Assembly: GCA_022424805.1 (NCBI GenBank)
Contig: JAKMGR010000130.1
Span: forward strand, 1-11,393
Reading direction: 5' to 3'
DNA: 11,393 bases
Origin: Verrucomicrobiales bacterium
Lineage (GTDB): Bacteria; Verrucomicrobiota; Verrucomicrobiia; Verrucomicrobiales; DEV007
Both the position numbers and the translations under genes were made by a program. Numbering within the stretch: position 1 is the first letter of the stretch; every line of letters begins with the position of its first letter. This document shows, piece by piece, positions 1 through 5,701 of this stretch. The notes under the pieces are model-generated. The model saw only the letters and a program-made list of their open reading frames with translations. It searched no databases and was not told the origin of the DNA.

Positions 1-497
1 CCCATCAGGTGGATAGCATGAGCGAACTCGTGAATCATGATACTTTCCGTTGAATAGGGATCCCCTTTCAAACCGAGCAGATTTTCTTCTCCGACGGAAA
101 CGGCAGGGCGTTCCGACGATGCGCCCAGCCCTCTCGCTCGCTTGTCCCAGTAGATCTTCGGTTTCAGCGTGGCGTGCTCGGGAATATCCGTCGTGAATTC
201 GTCTGGCGCCATGATCGCAAGTCGCACCTTGCTCTCGACCAGCGCATCGATGATATCCTGTCGACGTCCCAGCATGCGGTTGATGATGAAAGCGGCTTCG
301 TAAAACGCGTAGTCGGAAACCCGTTCCGAACCCACGATGGGAAAGCCACCAACACTGAGATGCTTTTTGTAAAAAGGGTCCAGATTGAGCCTCGCGACTT
401 CTTCAGCCGGCGGAGCCGCGACAACAGGCATTACGTTTTCCTGCCCCGTTGCAAAACAACAGGAGAGGAGAATGACTAATGAGATCAAAAATTTCAT
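1..497 (-). CDS. Exported zinc metallopeptidase with HEFAH motif (5' part, cut by the window edge)
   Basis: The reading frame opens at ATG 497-495 and stays open to the left edge, giving 165 complete codons of a longer protein. The N-terminus (MKFLISLVILLSCC) is a signal peptide; Cys13 or Cys14 could form a permissive lipobox, so it may be a lipoprotein. Residues 156-160 read HEFAH, which fits the HExxH zinc-binding and catalytic motif of metallopeptidases; the third zinc ligand would lie beyond the edge. The stretch before it (PAVSVGEENLL, residues 131-141, then GDPYSTESIMI) resembles a planctomycete/verrucomicrobial family of uncharacterised secreted peptidases, possibly related to anthrax lethal-factor-like enzymes; that link is from memory. 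No Shine-Dalgarno precedes the ATG. It is divergent from the secreted protein at 669. Substrate unknown. Metallopeptidase identity is fairly sure; the family is not. Confidence 0.75.
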   Translation of the reverse strand, partial: MKFLISLVILLSCCFATGQENVMPVVAAPPAEEVARLNLDPFYKKHLSVGGFPIVGSERVSDYAFYEAAFIINRMLGRRQDIIDALVESKVRLAIMAPDEFTTDIPEHATLKPKIYWDKRARGLGASSERPAVSVGEENLLGLKGDPYSTESIMIHEFAHAIHLM

Positions 498-576
498 ACG
501 AAAAGCAGATTAGGATAGTGACCAAAAAGGCTTAGAAATGGAACTCAACAGGGTTGTATAGACGACCTAGCTCTTT

Positions 577-660
577 TGAATCATAGACCGAACCCTTTCT
601 GGTGTCGTAACGGAGTTACGGTATTGTGATAACTTGTCACAATCCAAACCTGAATCATAG
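577..660. promoter_or_regulatory. Repeat-dense control region between two divergent genes
   Basis: This region contains three kinds of repeat. A 10-bp direct repeat TGAATCATAG lies at 577-586 and 651-660, 74 bp apart, close to seven helical turns. A perfect inverted repeat CGTAAC-N3-GTTACG lies at 606-620. A second one, ATTGTGA-N7-TCACAAT, lies at 623-643. The two inverted repeats have centres 20 bp apart, so they face the same side of DNA. The second resembles CRP/FNR-type dyads but has a 7-bp spacer instead of CRP's usual 6. TTGTCA (634-639), 16 bp, then CATAGT (656-661) could be a weak promoter starting almost at the ATG at 669. The repeats are seen; the operator role is inferred, and the regulator is unknown. 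Confidence 0.4.
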
Positions 661-668
661 TTCCCGTC

Positions 669-1202
669 ATGAAGATCATCCTTTCTTCCCTTCTCACACT
701 GTCCTTGATTTCGTCTTTGGCTATTGCCGACGATAAGGAATCACTAGCCGTCAGCGGCCTGACATTTGAATTTGGTGATCCGTGGATTCGCCAGCAGCCC
801 GCCAGCTCGATGCGAGCGGGACAACTGCTTTATGATCACGAGGACGAGAAGTTTACGGACATTGAGCTCGTTCTTTTCCACTTCGGCGGCAGCGGCGGCT
901 CGACTCGAGCAAACCTAGATCGCTGGATCGGTCAATTCAGCCCGGCCCCAGATGCGAAAGAGGAGACGAAGAAAATGGGCGACAAAGAGGTCATTCTCCT
1001 CACCGCGACCGGCACCTACATGGAGTCGTCGGGCGGCCCATTCTCCGGTAACAAAACGCCTCGGGAAAACTACACAATGCTCGCAGCTATTATCCCTGGG
1101 AGCGAAGGAAATGTGTTCCTCAAGGCGACAGGCCCGAAAGAGTCCATCGAGGCAATGAAAGAAGCCTTCATGGCATTCGCTGCGAGTCCGTTCAGCGAGT
1201 AG
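669..1202 (+). CDS. Small secreted protein of unknown function
   Basis: This 177-residue protein starts with a clear Sec signal peptide (residues 1-20, MKIILSSLL... ending SLAIA), with likely cleavage before Asp21. The mature part has segments SGLTFEFGDPWI, a Gly-rich FHFGGSGGS with RANLDRWIGQF near residues 70-90, and a GNVFLKATGP segment close to the end. I recognise this pattern from hypothetical secreted proteins common in Planctomycetes and Verrucomicrobia, but know no function. It has no cysteines, no obvious catalytic motif and no membrane segment after the signal, so it is probably soluble in the periplasm or outside the cell. The ATG has no Shine-Dalgarno. The gene ends just before a strong hairpin terminator and is a single-gene unit divergent from the metallopeptidase. 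Confidence 0.85.
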   Translation: MKIILSSLLTLSLISSLAIADDKESLAVSGLTFEFGDPWIRQQPASSMRAGQLLYDHEDEKFTDIELVLFHFGGSGGSTRANLDRWIGQFSPAPDAKEETKKMGDKEVILLTATGTYMESSGGPFSGNKTPRENYTMLAAIIPGSEGNVFLKATGPKESIEAMKEAFMAFAASPFSE

Positions 1203-1225
1203 TCCTTGCAACGCTTCTACGAAAG

Positions 1226-1255
1226 AAAAGGCGGAGTCACCCCTCCGCCTTTTTT
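1226..1255. terminator. Bidirectional hairpin terminator shared by convergent genes
   Basis: An 11-bp perfect stem AAAAGGCGGAG (1226-1236) and CTCCGCCTTTT (1243-1253) encloses the 6-nt loop TCACCC, followed on the plus strand by a run of T (to 1255, then TTTT at 1257-1260). On the minus strand the stem is followed by TTTTCTTTC, so it should also stop the LysR transcript. The LysR stop codon (1239-1237) lies in the loop, and one arm of the stem encodes that protein's last residues. Confidence 0.85.
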
Positions 1256-2127
1256 GTTTTCAAAATCGTGATCATTTCCCGCATCGCGGGCGTGATTGCT
1301 TTGGTGCGACGCCGCACAATCCCCAGAGGCCTCCAGATGAATTTCCCATCGATTGGAATGCGGACGAGTGATTTCGAAGCCACCTCGGGGCCGACACTTT
1401 CGCCCGGCACGATCGAGATCGCATTTTCGATAACGACACCTCGCTTCACTGTTTCAATATTGTCGAACTCGACCACTTCCTTCACCTGAATTCCAGCCTG
1501 GGAAAACATTCCATCGATCGCTTTCCGTGTCGGGAGATCCGGCTCGAAAGAAATGAATCGCTCTCCATCGATGGCTTTCAGGTCAAGTTTCTTCCTCTTC
1601 GCCAGCGGATGGGAAGGTGGGCAAATGACAACGAGTCGGTCTTTCCAGGCGGGTTCGATTTCGACCCCTTTCCTCTCCTGCGGATAGGCAACAAGTCCGA
1701 GATCCGCAAGATTCTCAGATACATCGGCATAAACCTGATTGGAACGTCGATACTGGACCTGCAAGTCGACTTCGGGATATTGCTCCCGAAATGTTTCGAG
1801 ATAGGGCGGAAGTTCGTGAAACCCGATGCTGTAAACCGTCGCAATTGTGAGCTGCCCAGCGACGATGTCGCGCATCTCGGCGAAGTCTTCCTCAATTCCC
1901 CGGTAGGAATCGAGAATGCTGCGTGCAGCGCGGAGAAAGACTTCGCCCTCGGGAGTGACTGCGAAATTACGACGGCCTCGCTCAACCAGAATGACGCCGA
2001 ACCCATCCTCGAGAGCGCGAATCTGTTGGCTCACCGCGCTCTGGGTGATGCCGTTGCGCTCCGCCGCCTCTGAAAAGCTCGTCGTCTCGACAAGATCACA
2101 GTAGACCTGGAAAGTTTCGATGTTCAT
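1237..2127 (-). CDS. LysR-family transcriptional regulator
   Basis: This 296-residue protein has the usual LysR size and layout. Residues 1-60 form the winged helix-turn-helix, with the recognition region AAERNGITQSAVSQQIRALE at 21-40 and the wing RGRRNFAVTPEG after it. Residues from about 92 to 290 form the two-lobed effector-binding domain, which begins GQLTIATVYSIGF. LysR regulators bind DNA as tetramers and usually control a divergent neighbour and themselves in response to a small molecule. The general style is of the CysB/CbbR type, but effector and targets cannot be read from sequence. The start ATG at 2127 has no Shine-Dalgarno; a candidate promoter and dyad lie just upstream. The divergent side holds only a frameshifted gene relic, so a divergent target may have been lost. 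Confidence 0.93.
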   Translation of the reverse strand: MNIETFQVYCDLVETTSFSEAAERNGITQSAVSQQIRALEDGFGVILVERGRRNFAVTPEGEVFLRAARSILDSYRGIEEDFAEMRDIVAGQLTIATVYSIGFHELPPYLETFREQYPEVDLQVQYRRSNQVYADVSENLADLGLVAYPQERKGVEIEPAWKDRLVVICPPSHPLAKRKKLDLKAIDGERFISFEPDLPTRKAIDGMFSQAGIQVKEVVEFDNIETVKRGVVIENAISIVPGESVGPEVASKSLVRIPIDGKFIWRPLGIVRRRTKAITPAMREMITILKTKKAEG

Positions 2128-2301
2128 TCGGGGTGCAGAAGGAGTATCTCATCAACGTGTGATTTGGCAAGGTGATGAGCGTGGTCCAGACAGGACCGAC
2201 TACTTCAGCTACCGCCTTACTACGAAAGCACTATCGGTGACTGGGTATTCCAGTTGAATTTGCCGGAGGATTTCGACTACGACGACTATCGCCGGAAGTA
2301 A
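2120..2301 (+). pseudogene. Possible frameshifted C-terminal gene relic
   Basis: Two plus-strand frames look coding and join naturally across a shift near 2212. The first (ATG 2120-2122, stop 2255-2257) contains RVIWQGDERGPDRTDYFSYR; the second, ending at TAA 2299-2301, contains YYESTIGDW followed by VFQLNLPEDFDYDDYRRK. One missing base would fuse FSYR to YYESTIGDW. The 5' end overlaps the LysR gene's start, so at most a C-terminal fragment survives. I do not recognise the family. It could also be chance open frame in a 195-bp spacer; the aromatic and acidic residue-rich ending is the main reason to report it. Confidence 0.35.
2143..2179 (-). promoter_or_regulatory. Candidate lysR-family gene promoter with flanking dyad
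   Basis: Read on the minus strand, TTGCCA (2170-2165, five of six matches to the -35 consensus), 16 bp, then GATACT (2148-2143, four of six to -10) precede the regulator's ATG at 2127. The transcript would start near 2136, leaving a leader of roughly 9 nt. A perfect 7-bp inverted repeat, CTCATCA (2148-2154) and TGATGAG (2173-2179) with an 18-bp spacer, brackets these elements, a fitting place for autoregulation. Motifs are seen; function is inferred. Confidence 0.35.
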
Positions 2302-2322
2302 GCCGCCGCACTCCACACGATG

Positions 2323-2946
2323 CTACGGCACTTCCCTCGTAAACATCACCTTTGCCGCTATCACACCCGCGAGAAACCCAAAGAGATGCCCCTGCCACGA
2401 GATCCCGGGCTGACCGGGTAACACACCGGCGAGCATTCCTCCGTAAAATATGAGAATGGCTACCGAGACGGCGATCCAGAAACCGGATTTTTCAAAGACG
2501 CCTCTCGCGAGTAAAAATCCGAGGTAGCCGAATATCAATAAACTCGCGCCGAGGTGATTGCTTGCCGGAGGCCCGAGTGTCCAGAGAGCCATGCCTCCGA
2601 CCGCGATGATGAAGATCGTAGACTGGAGAAAGATTTTTCTCCCCCCTATCAATACGACACCACCAAGAACCAGGAATGGAACGGTGTTGGAAATGAGGTG
2701 GGTGAACCCCACATGGAGAAATGGCGCTGTGGCGATTCCAATCAGACCCGGGATGCGACGGGGCTGAATTCCAAAGTTGTCGAGGAACCCAAATAGCACG
2801 GCGTCGACGATTTCAAGACCCCAGGCAATTCCAACGGCTCCGACGAGGAGCAGCAGATGGTCTTTGAACGAGCGGGTAAACTGCTCGCGTCTATGATCGG
2901 AGGGAAGGGCGGGAGGCTGAGCCATTTGCCTCGCATCATAACCCAT
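2323..2946 (-). CDS. Rhomboid-family intramembrane serine protease
   Basis: This 207-residue protein has about six hydrophobic segments after a polar N-terminus of some 28 residues. It carries the rhomboid signature: HVGFTHLISN (His78, His83, Asn87) in the second membrane segment, catalytic Ser135 in GASLLIFG, and catalytic His187 in GHLFGFLAG. Rhomboids cut membrane proteins within or near their transmembrane helices. The residue after the serine is Leu in place of the usual Gly of GxSG, but the catalytic pair and oxyanion-side residues are present, so it is probably active. It starts 56 bp after the secretin stop on the same strand and may be cotranscribed with it. Met8 is an alternative start; neither has a well-placed ribosome binding site. 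Its substrate is unknown. Confidence 0.88.
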   Translation of the reverse strand: MGYDARQMAQPPALPSDHRREQFTRSFKDHLLLLVGAVGIAWGLEIVDAVLFGFLDNFGIQPRRIPGLIGIATAPFLHVGFTHLISNTVPFLVLGGVVLIGGRKIFLQSTIFIIAVGGMALWTLGPPASNHLGASLLIFGYLGFLLARGVFEKSGFWIAVSVAILIFYGGMLAGVLPGQPGISWQGHLFGFLAGVIAAKVMFTREVP

Positions 2947-3002
2947 TTTCGAGCCGCGAGAGCTACAAAGGGTTACTGATTTTGGAACGGGGCGGGTAAA
3001 GT

Positions 3003-5288
3003 TTACTGATGGGATTCAGCTTTGCCTTCGCCGTCAACGTTGATAGCAAGACTCTCGGGCGAGCGGCGACTGATCCTGACTGCCTTAGTCTTGAGGCTGA
3101 TCAGCTGCCACCAGACGTCTCCGAGTTCTCCCAGAAGAGGAGCTCCATCGTCTCCGCGGACCTCATCTACATCATTGAGAAGCTCTTGTGCGCTTTCAAG
3201 AGCATTGACTACGAGCTGGGCATCACCGGCCTGAAGCTTTCCAGTTCCTGCAGGGACTTTTCCGAGCTTCTCTTCGATCTTGGCGATTCCGCTTTTAATC
3301 TCTCCAAGCTTGTCATTGCTCATTGCCGGAGCTGGCTTTGGGGCATCGGCTTTGGCTACAGCAGGAGCTGGCTTTGGTGATGGGGGCGACGCGGATTGAG
3401 ATGCCGCTTGTGATGCGGTCTGAGGCTCTCCTTTCGGAGCCGCCTGCGATGTCGCTTCTGGCATTTCCGCAGCCTTCGCTACTGTGGCAACGCTGGATCC
3501 GACCTGAAGAGTCGTCTTTTCTGCCTCAAGTGGAGCTGCGACGAGCTGGGGCTTTTTGCCGAACTCATGGCTGGCCTTGCGCTTTACAACCGGATCAACT
3601 TCCTCTTTGAACTGAGGAACCTCGCGGATTCCAGGAGCGGTAGGATATTGACCGTTCGGATAAAGATCGGCATTGGTGCGCGGGGGGGCATCAGAGACGG
3701 TGCTCTTGGAATGCGCATGCTGCTTCCATGGCTCGCGAATGACAGGCTTGCGCGCTAGGCCTTCCGTTCCGTTGCCGAGTGCGATAGGAGTAATCAGCAT
3801 CATAAGGTGCTGACGATTGCGGTCCTTTTTCCTATCCCTGAAGACGTATCGGAGAACCGGGATTTTTCCAAGAACGGGTAGTCCGCGCTCATTCACTGAC
3901 GTACTCGCAGCATCCAGTCCGCTGATCGCGACGGTGAATCCACTCTTCACGGTGAGAGGTGCCGTGTAGACGCGAGAGGTAGCGATCGGGAATGGGTTTC
4001 CGTTGATGAACTCGGTTCCAACGATATCAGAGACGGTCACGGATACGTTCAGTAGGATTTTGTCATCTTTCATGCGCTTCGGCAGAATGTTGATGACGGT
4101 TCCGATCGGGATGTATTCGATCGAAGATGTTTCGGTTCCACCTGCACCAAGGCTGGCGCTGGCACTGGATCCGAGAACGGGCTGGTTGATCACACTGCGG
4201 AAAGCCACTTCGCGGTTATCGAGTGTAACCATTCGTGGAAATGATACCGACTTCGTGTTCCGGTCATTGTAGATGGAACGAAGTTTCCAGTTCAGATCGC
4301 TGTAGCTGAGAACTGCAGTCGGAAGAGAATAATCACCGATACGATCCAGATTGATTGGGCCAGTGGCGTTGTTGAGATTTAACTCAAGTCCACTTTCTCC
4401 GAGAACGCCGTCCCAATCGATACCCATGTCGAATCGAGGGTTCCGGGAAGTTTCGATGAACTTGACCTCAACGGCAATCATGGACTGCGGCCGGTCTGCG
4501 GAAGCCAGATAAGCCTCGATCCACTGATGCTGCTGACGAGTCGCAACCACATAAAGCGTGTTCGAGTCGCTGTTCCAAATGACTTTCGATTGCTGCGTCG
4601 CCCCTGCTCCTTCGGCTGATGCAGGAAAGGCACCGCCGCTGGCGATGCTAGGTGCAGTTTGTGAGGCTCCCAGCGAAAGCTGGGCCAGATTATCAACAGA
4701 TGCAGTCGGCGCAGACTCAGCGCGCCCACCCGTTGTTCCGATGTCGAGAATGTTTTCAATATCTTCGAGAATGCGAGAAGGCTCAGTCACGAAGAAATCA
4801 GGTGCACCTTGAAGACTCAGACCTCCCGATCCGGAACCACTTGATGAAGAACCGCCTCCTCCACTTGTTCCGCTGGATTGCGCGTTCTTAGTTACCAGTT
4901 CCTGAGCATTGTAATTGATCTCGTAGATGCGACCGATCAATTCATTGGCGTTCGCAGGTCGAAGATACCAGATACCACTTTCGTAGATGAGAGAAAAGCC
5001 ATTTGCTTTCGCAAGAGTCTCAAGAGCTACAAATGGGCTCGCGTTAATGGTGAATGTCACGAAGCGATCCTCTCCTTGACTACAGTCGGGGAGTCCGAAA
5101 AAGTCAATACCGGCATCCTCGGCCATGAGGCGCATCACATCGCTCAATACAACTTTGGAGAAGTCGTACGGGCGGGGTGGCGCGCCGCGCAGAGGGGCCG
5201 CAGCCCTCTCATATGCGGGGGAGTTCAAGAGAGCCATTTGCTGGCCGACTTGGCCGACAGCGAATGAAGCGCTCGAAAGCACCGCCAT
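3003..5288 (-). CDS. Outer-membrane secretin (GspD/PilQ type) with C-terminal extension
   Basis: Secretins form the multimeric outer-membrane gate of type II secretion and type IV pili. Numbered from ATG 5288 (761 aa), residues 43-112 look like an N0/STN domain (VVLSDVMRLMAEDAG, then GFSLIYESGIWYL). Residues 120-265 look like an N1/NolW-type domain (VIWNSDSNTLYVVAT) interrupted by a Gly/Ser-rich loop at 138-158. Residues 270-503 are the secretin channel domain, with PRMVTLDNREVAF, IPIGTVINILP, SGFTVAISGL and the typical ending GLPVLGKIPVLRYVF then LMMLITP. After that comes a Pro/Ala-rich linker (about 600-655) and a predicted helical tail. The frame opens upstream of this ATG: codons to ATA 5315 add KTKRLVLI, giving a proper signal peptide. 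No other secretion or pilus gene lies in the window, so the system served is unknown. Confidence 0.9.
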   Translation of the reverse strand: MAVLSSASFAVGQVGQQMALLNSPAYERAAAPLRGAPPRPYDFSKVVLSDVMRLMAEDAGIDFFGLPDCSQGEDRFVTFTINASPFVALETLAKANGFSLIYESGIWYLRPANANELIGRIYEINYNAQELVTKNAQSSGTSGGGGSSSSGSGSGGLSLQGAPDFFVTEPSRILEDIENILDIGTTGGRAESAPTASVDNLAQLSLGASQTAPSIASGGAFPASAEGAGATQQSKVIWNSDSNTLYVVATRQQHQWIEAYLASADRPQSMIAVEVKFIETSRNPRFDMGIDWDGVLGESGLELNLNNATGPINLDRIGDYSLPTAVLSYSDLNWKLRSIYNDRNTKSVSFPRMVTLDNREVAFRSVINQPVLGSSASASLGAGGTETSSIEYIPIGTVINILPKRMKDDKILLNVSVTVSDIVGTEFINGNPFPIATSRVYTAPLTVKSGFTVAISGLDAASTSVNERGLPVLGKIPVLRYVFRDRKKDRNRQHLMMLITPIALGNGTEGLARKPVIREPWKQHAHSKSTVSDAPPRTNADLYPNGQYPTAPGIREVPQFKEEVDPVVKRKASHEFGKKPQLVAAPLEAEKTTLQVGSSVATVAKAAEMPEATSQAAPKGEPQTASQAASQSASPPSPKPAPAVAKADAPKPAPAMSNDKLGEIKSGIAKIEEKLGKVPAGTGKLQAGDAQLVVNALESAQELLNDVDEVRGDDGAPLLGELGDVWWQLISLKTKAVRISRRSPESLAINVDGEGKAESHQ

Positions 5289-5337
5289 GATTAGAACGAG
5301 ACGTTTGGTTTTTATAATTCAGCTTCGTTAGAATTGC

Positions 5338-5372
5338 ATACACTATGATAGTTCTATTCATTTAGCATTCAA
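5338..5372 (-). promoter_or_regulatory. Candidate secretin promoter in an AT-rich patch
   Basis: On the minus strand, TTGAAT (5372-5367) and TATCAT (5350-5345, five of six matches to TATAAT) are separated by 16 bp. The expected start of transcription is near 5338, which leaves a leader of about 22 nt to ATA 5315 or about 50 nt to ATG 5288. The surrounding 5321-5410 stretch is much richer in A and T than its neighbours, as promoters often are. Confidence 0.4.
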
Positions 5373-5413
5373 TCATAATTTTCATAATTAAATTGAATTT
5401 CGATTTCACTCAT
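5369..5413 (-). CDS. Possible 14-codon leader ORF with canonical ribosome binding site
   Basis: ATG 5413-5411 opens a short frame encoding MSEIEIQFNYENYD and ends at TGA 5371-5369. GGAGG (5426-5422) sits 8 nt upstream, an ideal Shine-Dalgarno position and the only such site ahead of a start in this window. It lies directly upstream of the secretin gene on the same strand. Its stop overlaps the candidate secretin -35 element, so the two would belong to different transcripts or one of the calls is wrong. It could be a leader peptide, the remaining start of a lost gene, or chance. Confidence 0.25.
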   Translation of the reverse strand: MSEIEIQFNYENYD

Positions 5414-5430
5414 AGTAACTGCCTCCGTAA

Positions 5431-5640
5431 CCGTTGCTGCAGTATGGCAGAAATGTTCATCACATTTGCCGTGCTGACGCTTCGAGCAGCGATGAAGCTG
5501 TGAAAGCTTTTGAAGAAGCGTCGAAAGACGGCAAGCCATTTGAAGCTTTCGCAATGGAACTCGCGCTTCCCTGCGGAATATCCGGACTCGAAGCCACAAT
5601 CGCGATCAAGCAGATCGATGCCGAAGCTACACACAGCTGA
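5431..5640 (+). pseudogene. Response-regulator receiver (REC) domain relic
   Basis: A plus-strand frame bounded by TAA at 5428-5430 and TGA 5638-5640 encodes about 68 residues. They align by eye with the middle of a receiver domain as found in hybrid histidine kinases: LLQYG, ADASSSDEAVKAFEEA, then KPFEAFAMELALPCGISGLE. These correspond to the second strand, second helix and third strand with the following loop. The family normally has Asp in MDLxxP as the phospho-acceptor; here the codon at 5557-5559 is GAA, so it is Glu. The N-terminal acidic pocket and the C-terminal half with the conserved Lys are absent, and no good start codon or ribosome binding site exists. It is most likely a decayed fragment; a chance resemblance is possible but less likely. 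Confidence 0.45.
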
Positions 5641-5676
5641 CCGCCATGCCTCCGAGCTTCGCTTCGTAATGAAGTA

Positions 5677-5695
5677 AAGCCGCGCAAGCGGATTT
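5677..5695 (-). terminator. Weak hairpin after the lipoprotein gene
   Basis: Just after the lipoprotein stop on the minus strand, CCGC-TTGC-GCGG (5691-5680) forms a short GC stem, flanked by AAAT and CTTT that could lengthen it with one mismatch. The T tract is poor, so terminator function is uncertain. Confidence 0.3.
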
Positions 5696-5701
5696 GGATT
5701 G

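Noticed and set aside
174..479. A plus-strand 101-residue frame near the left edge.
   Set aside because: It is antisense to the metallopeptidase gene, which has a signal peptide and an HEFAH motif.
3328..3377. A 14-bp direct repeat GGAGCTGGCTTTGG inside the secretin gene.
   Set aside because: It encodes the repeated PKPAPA of the Pro/Ala-rich linker, so a protein-level repeat explains it.
5321..5701. An insertion sequence or genomic island at the AT-rich patch and receiver relic.
   Set aside because: No transposase, terminal inverted repeats or target-site duplication were found around it.
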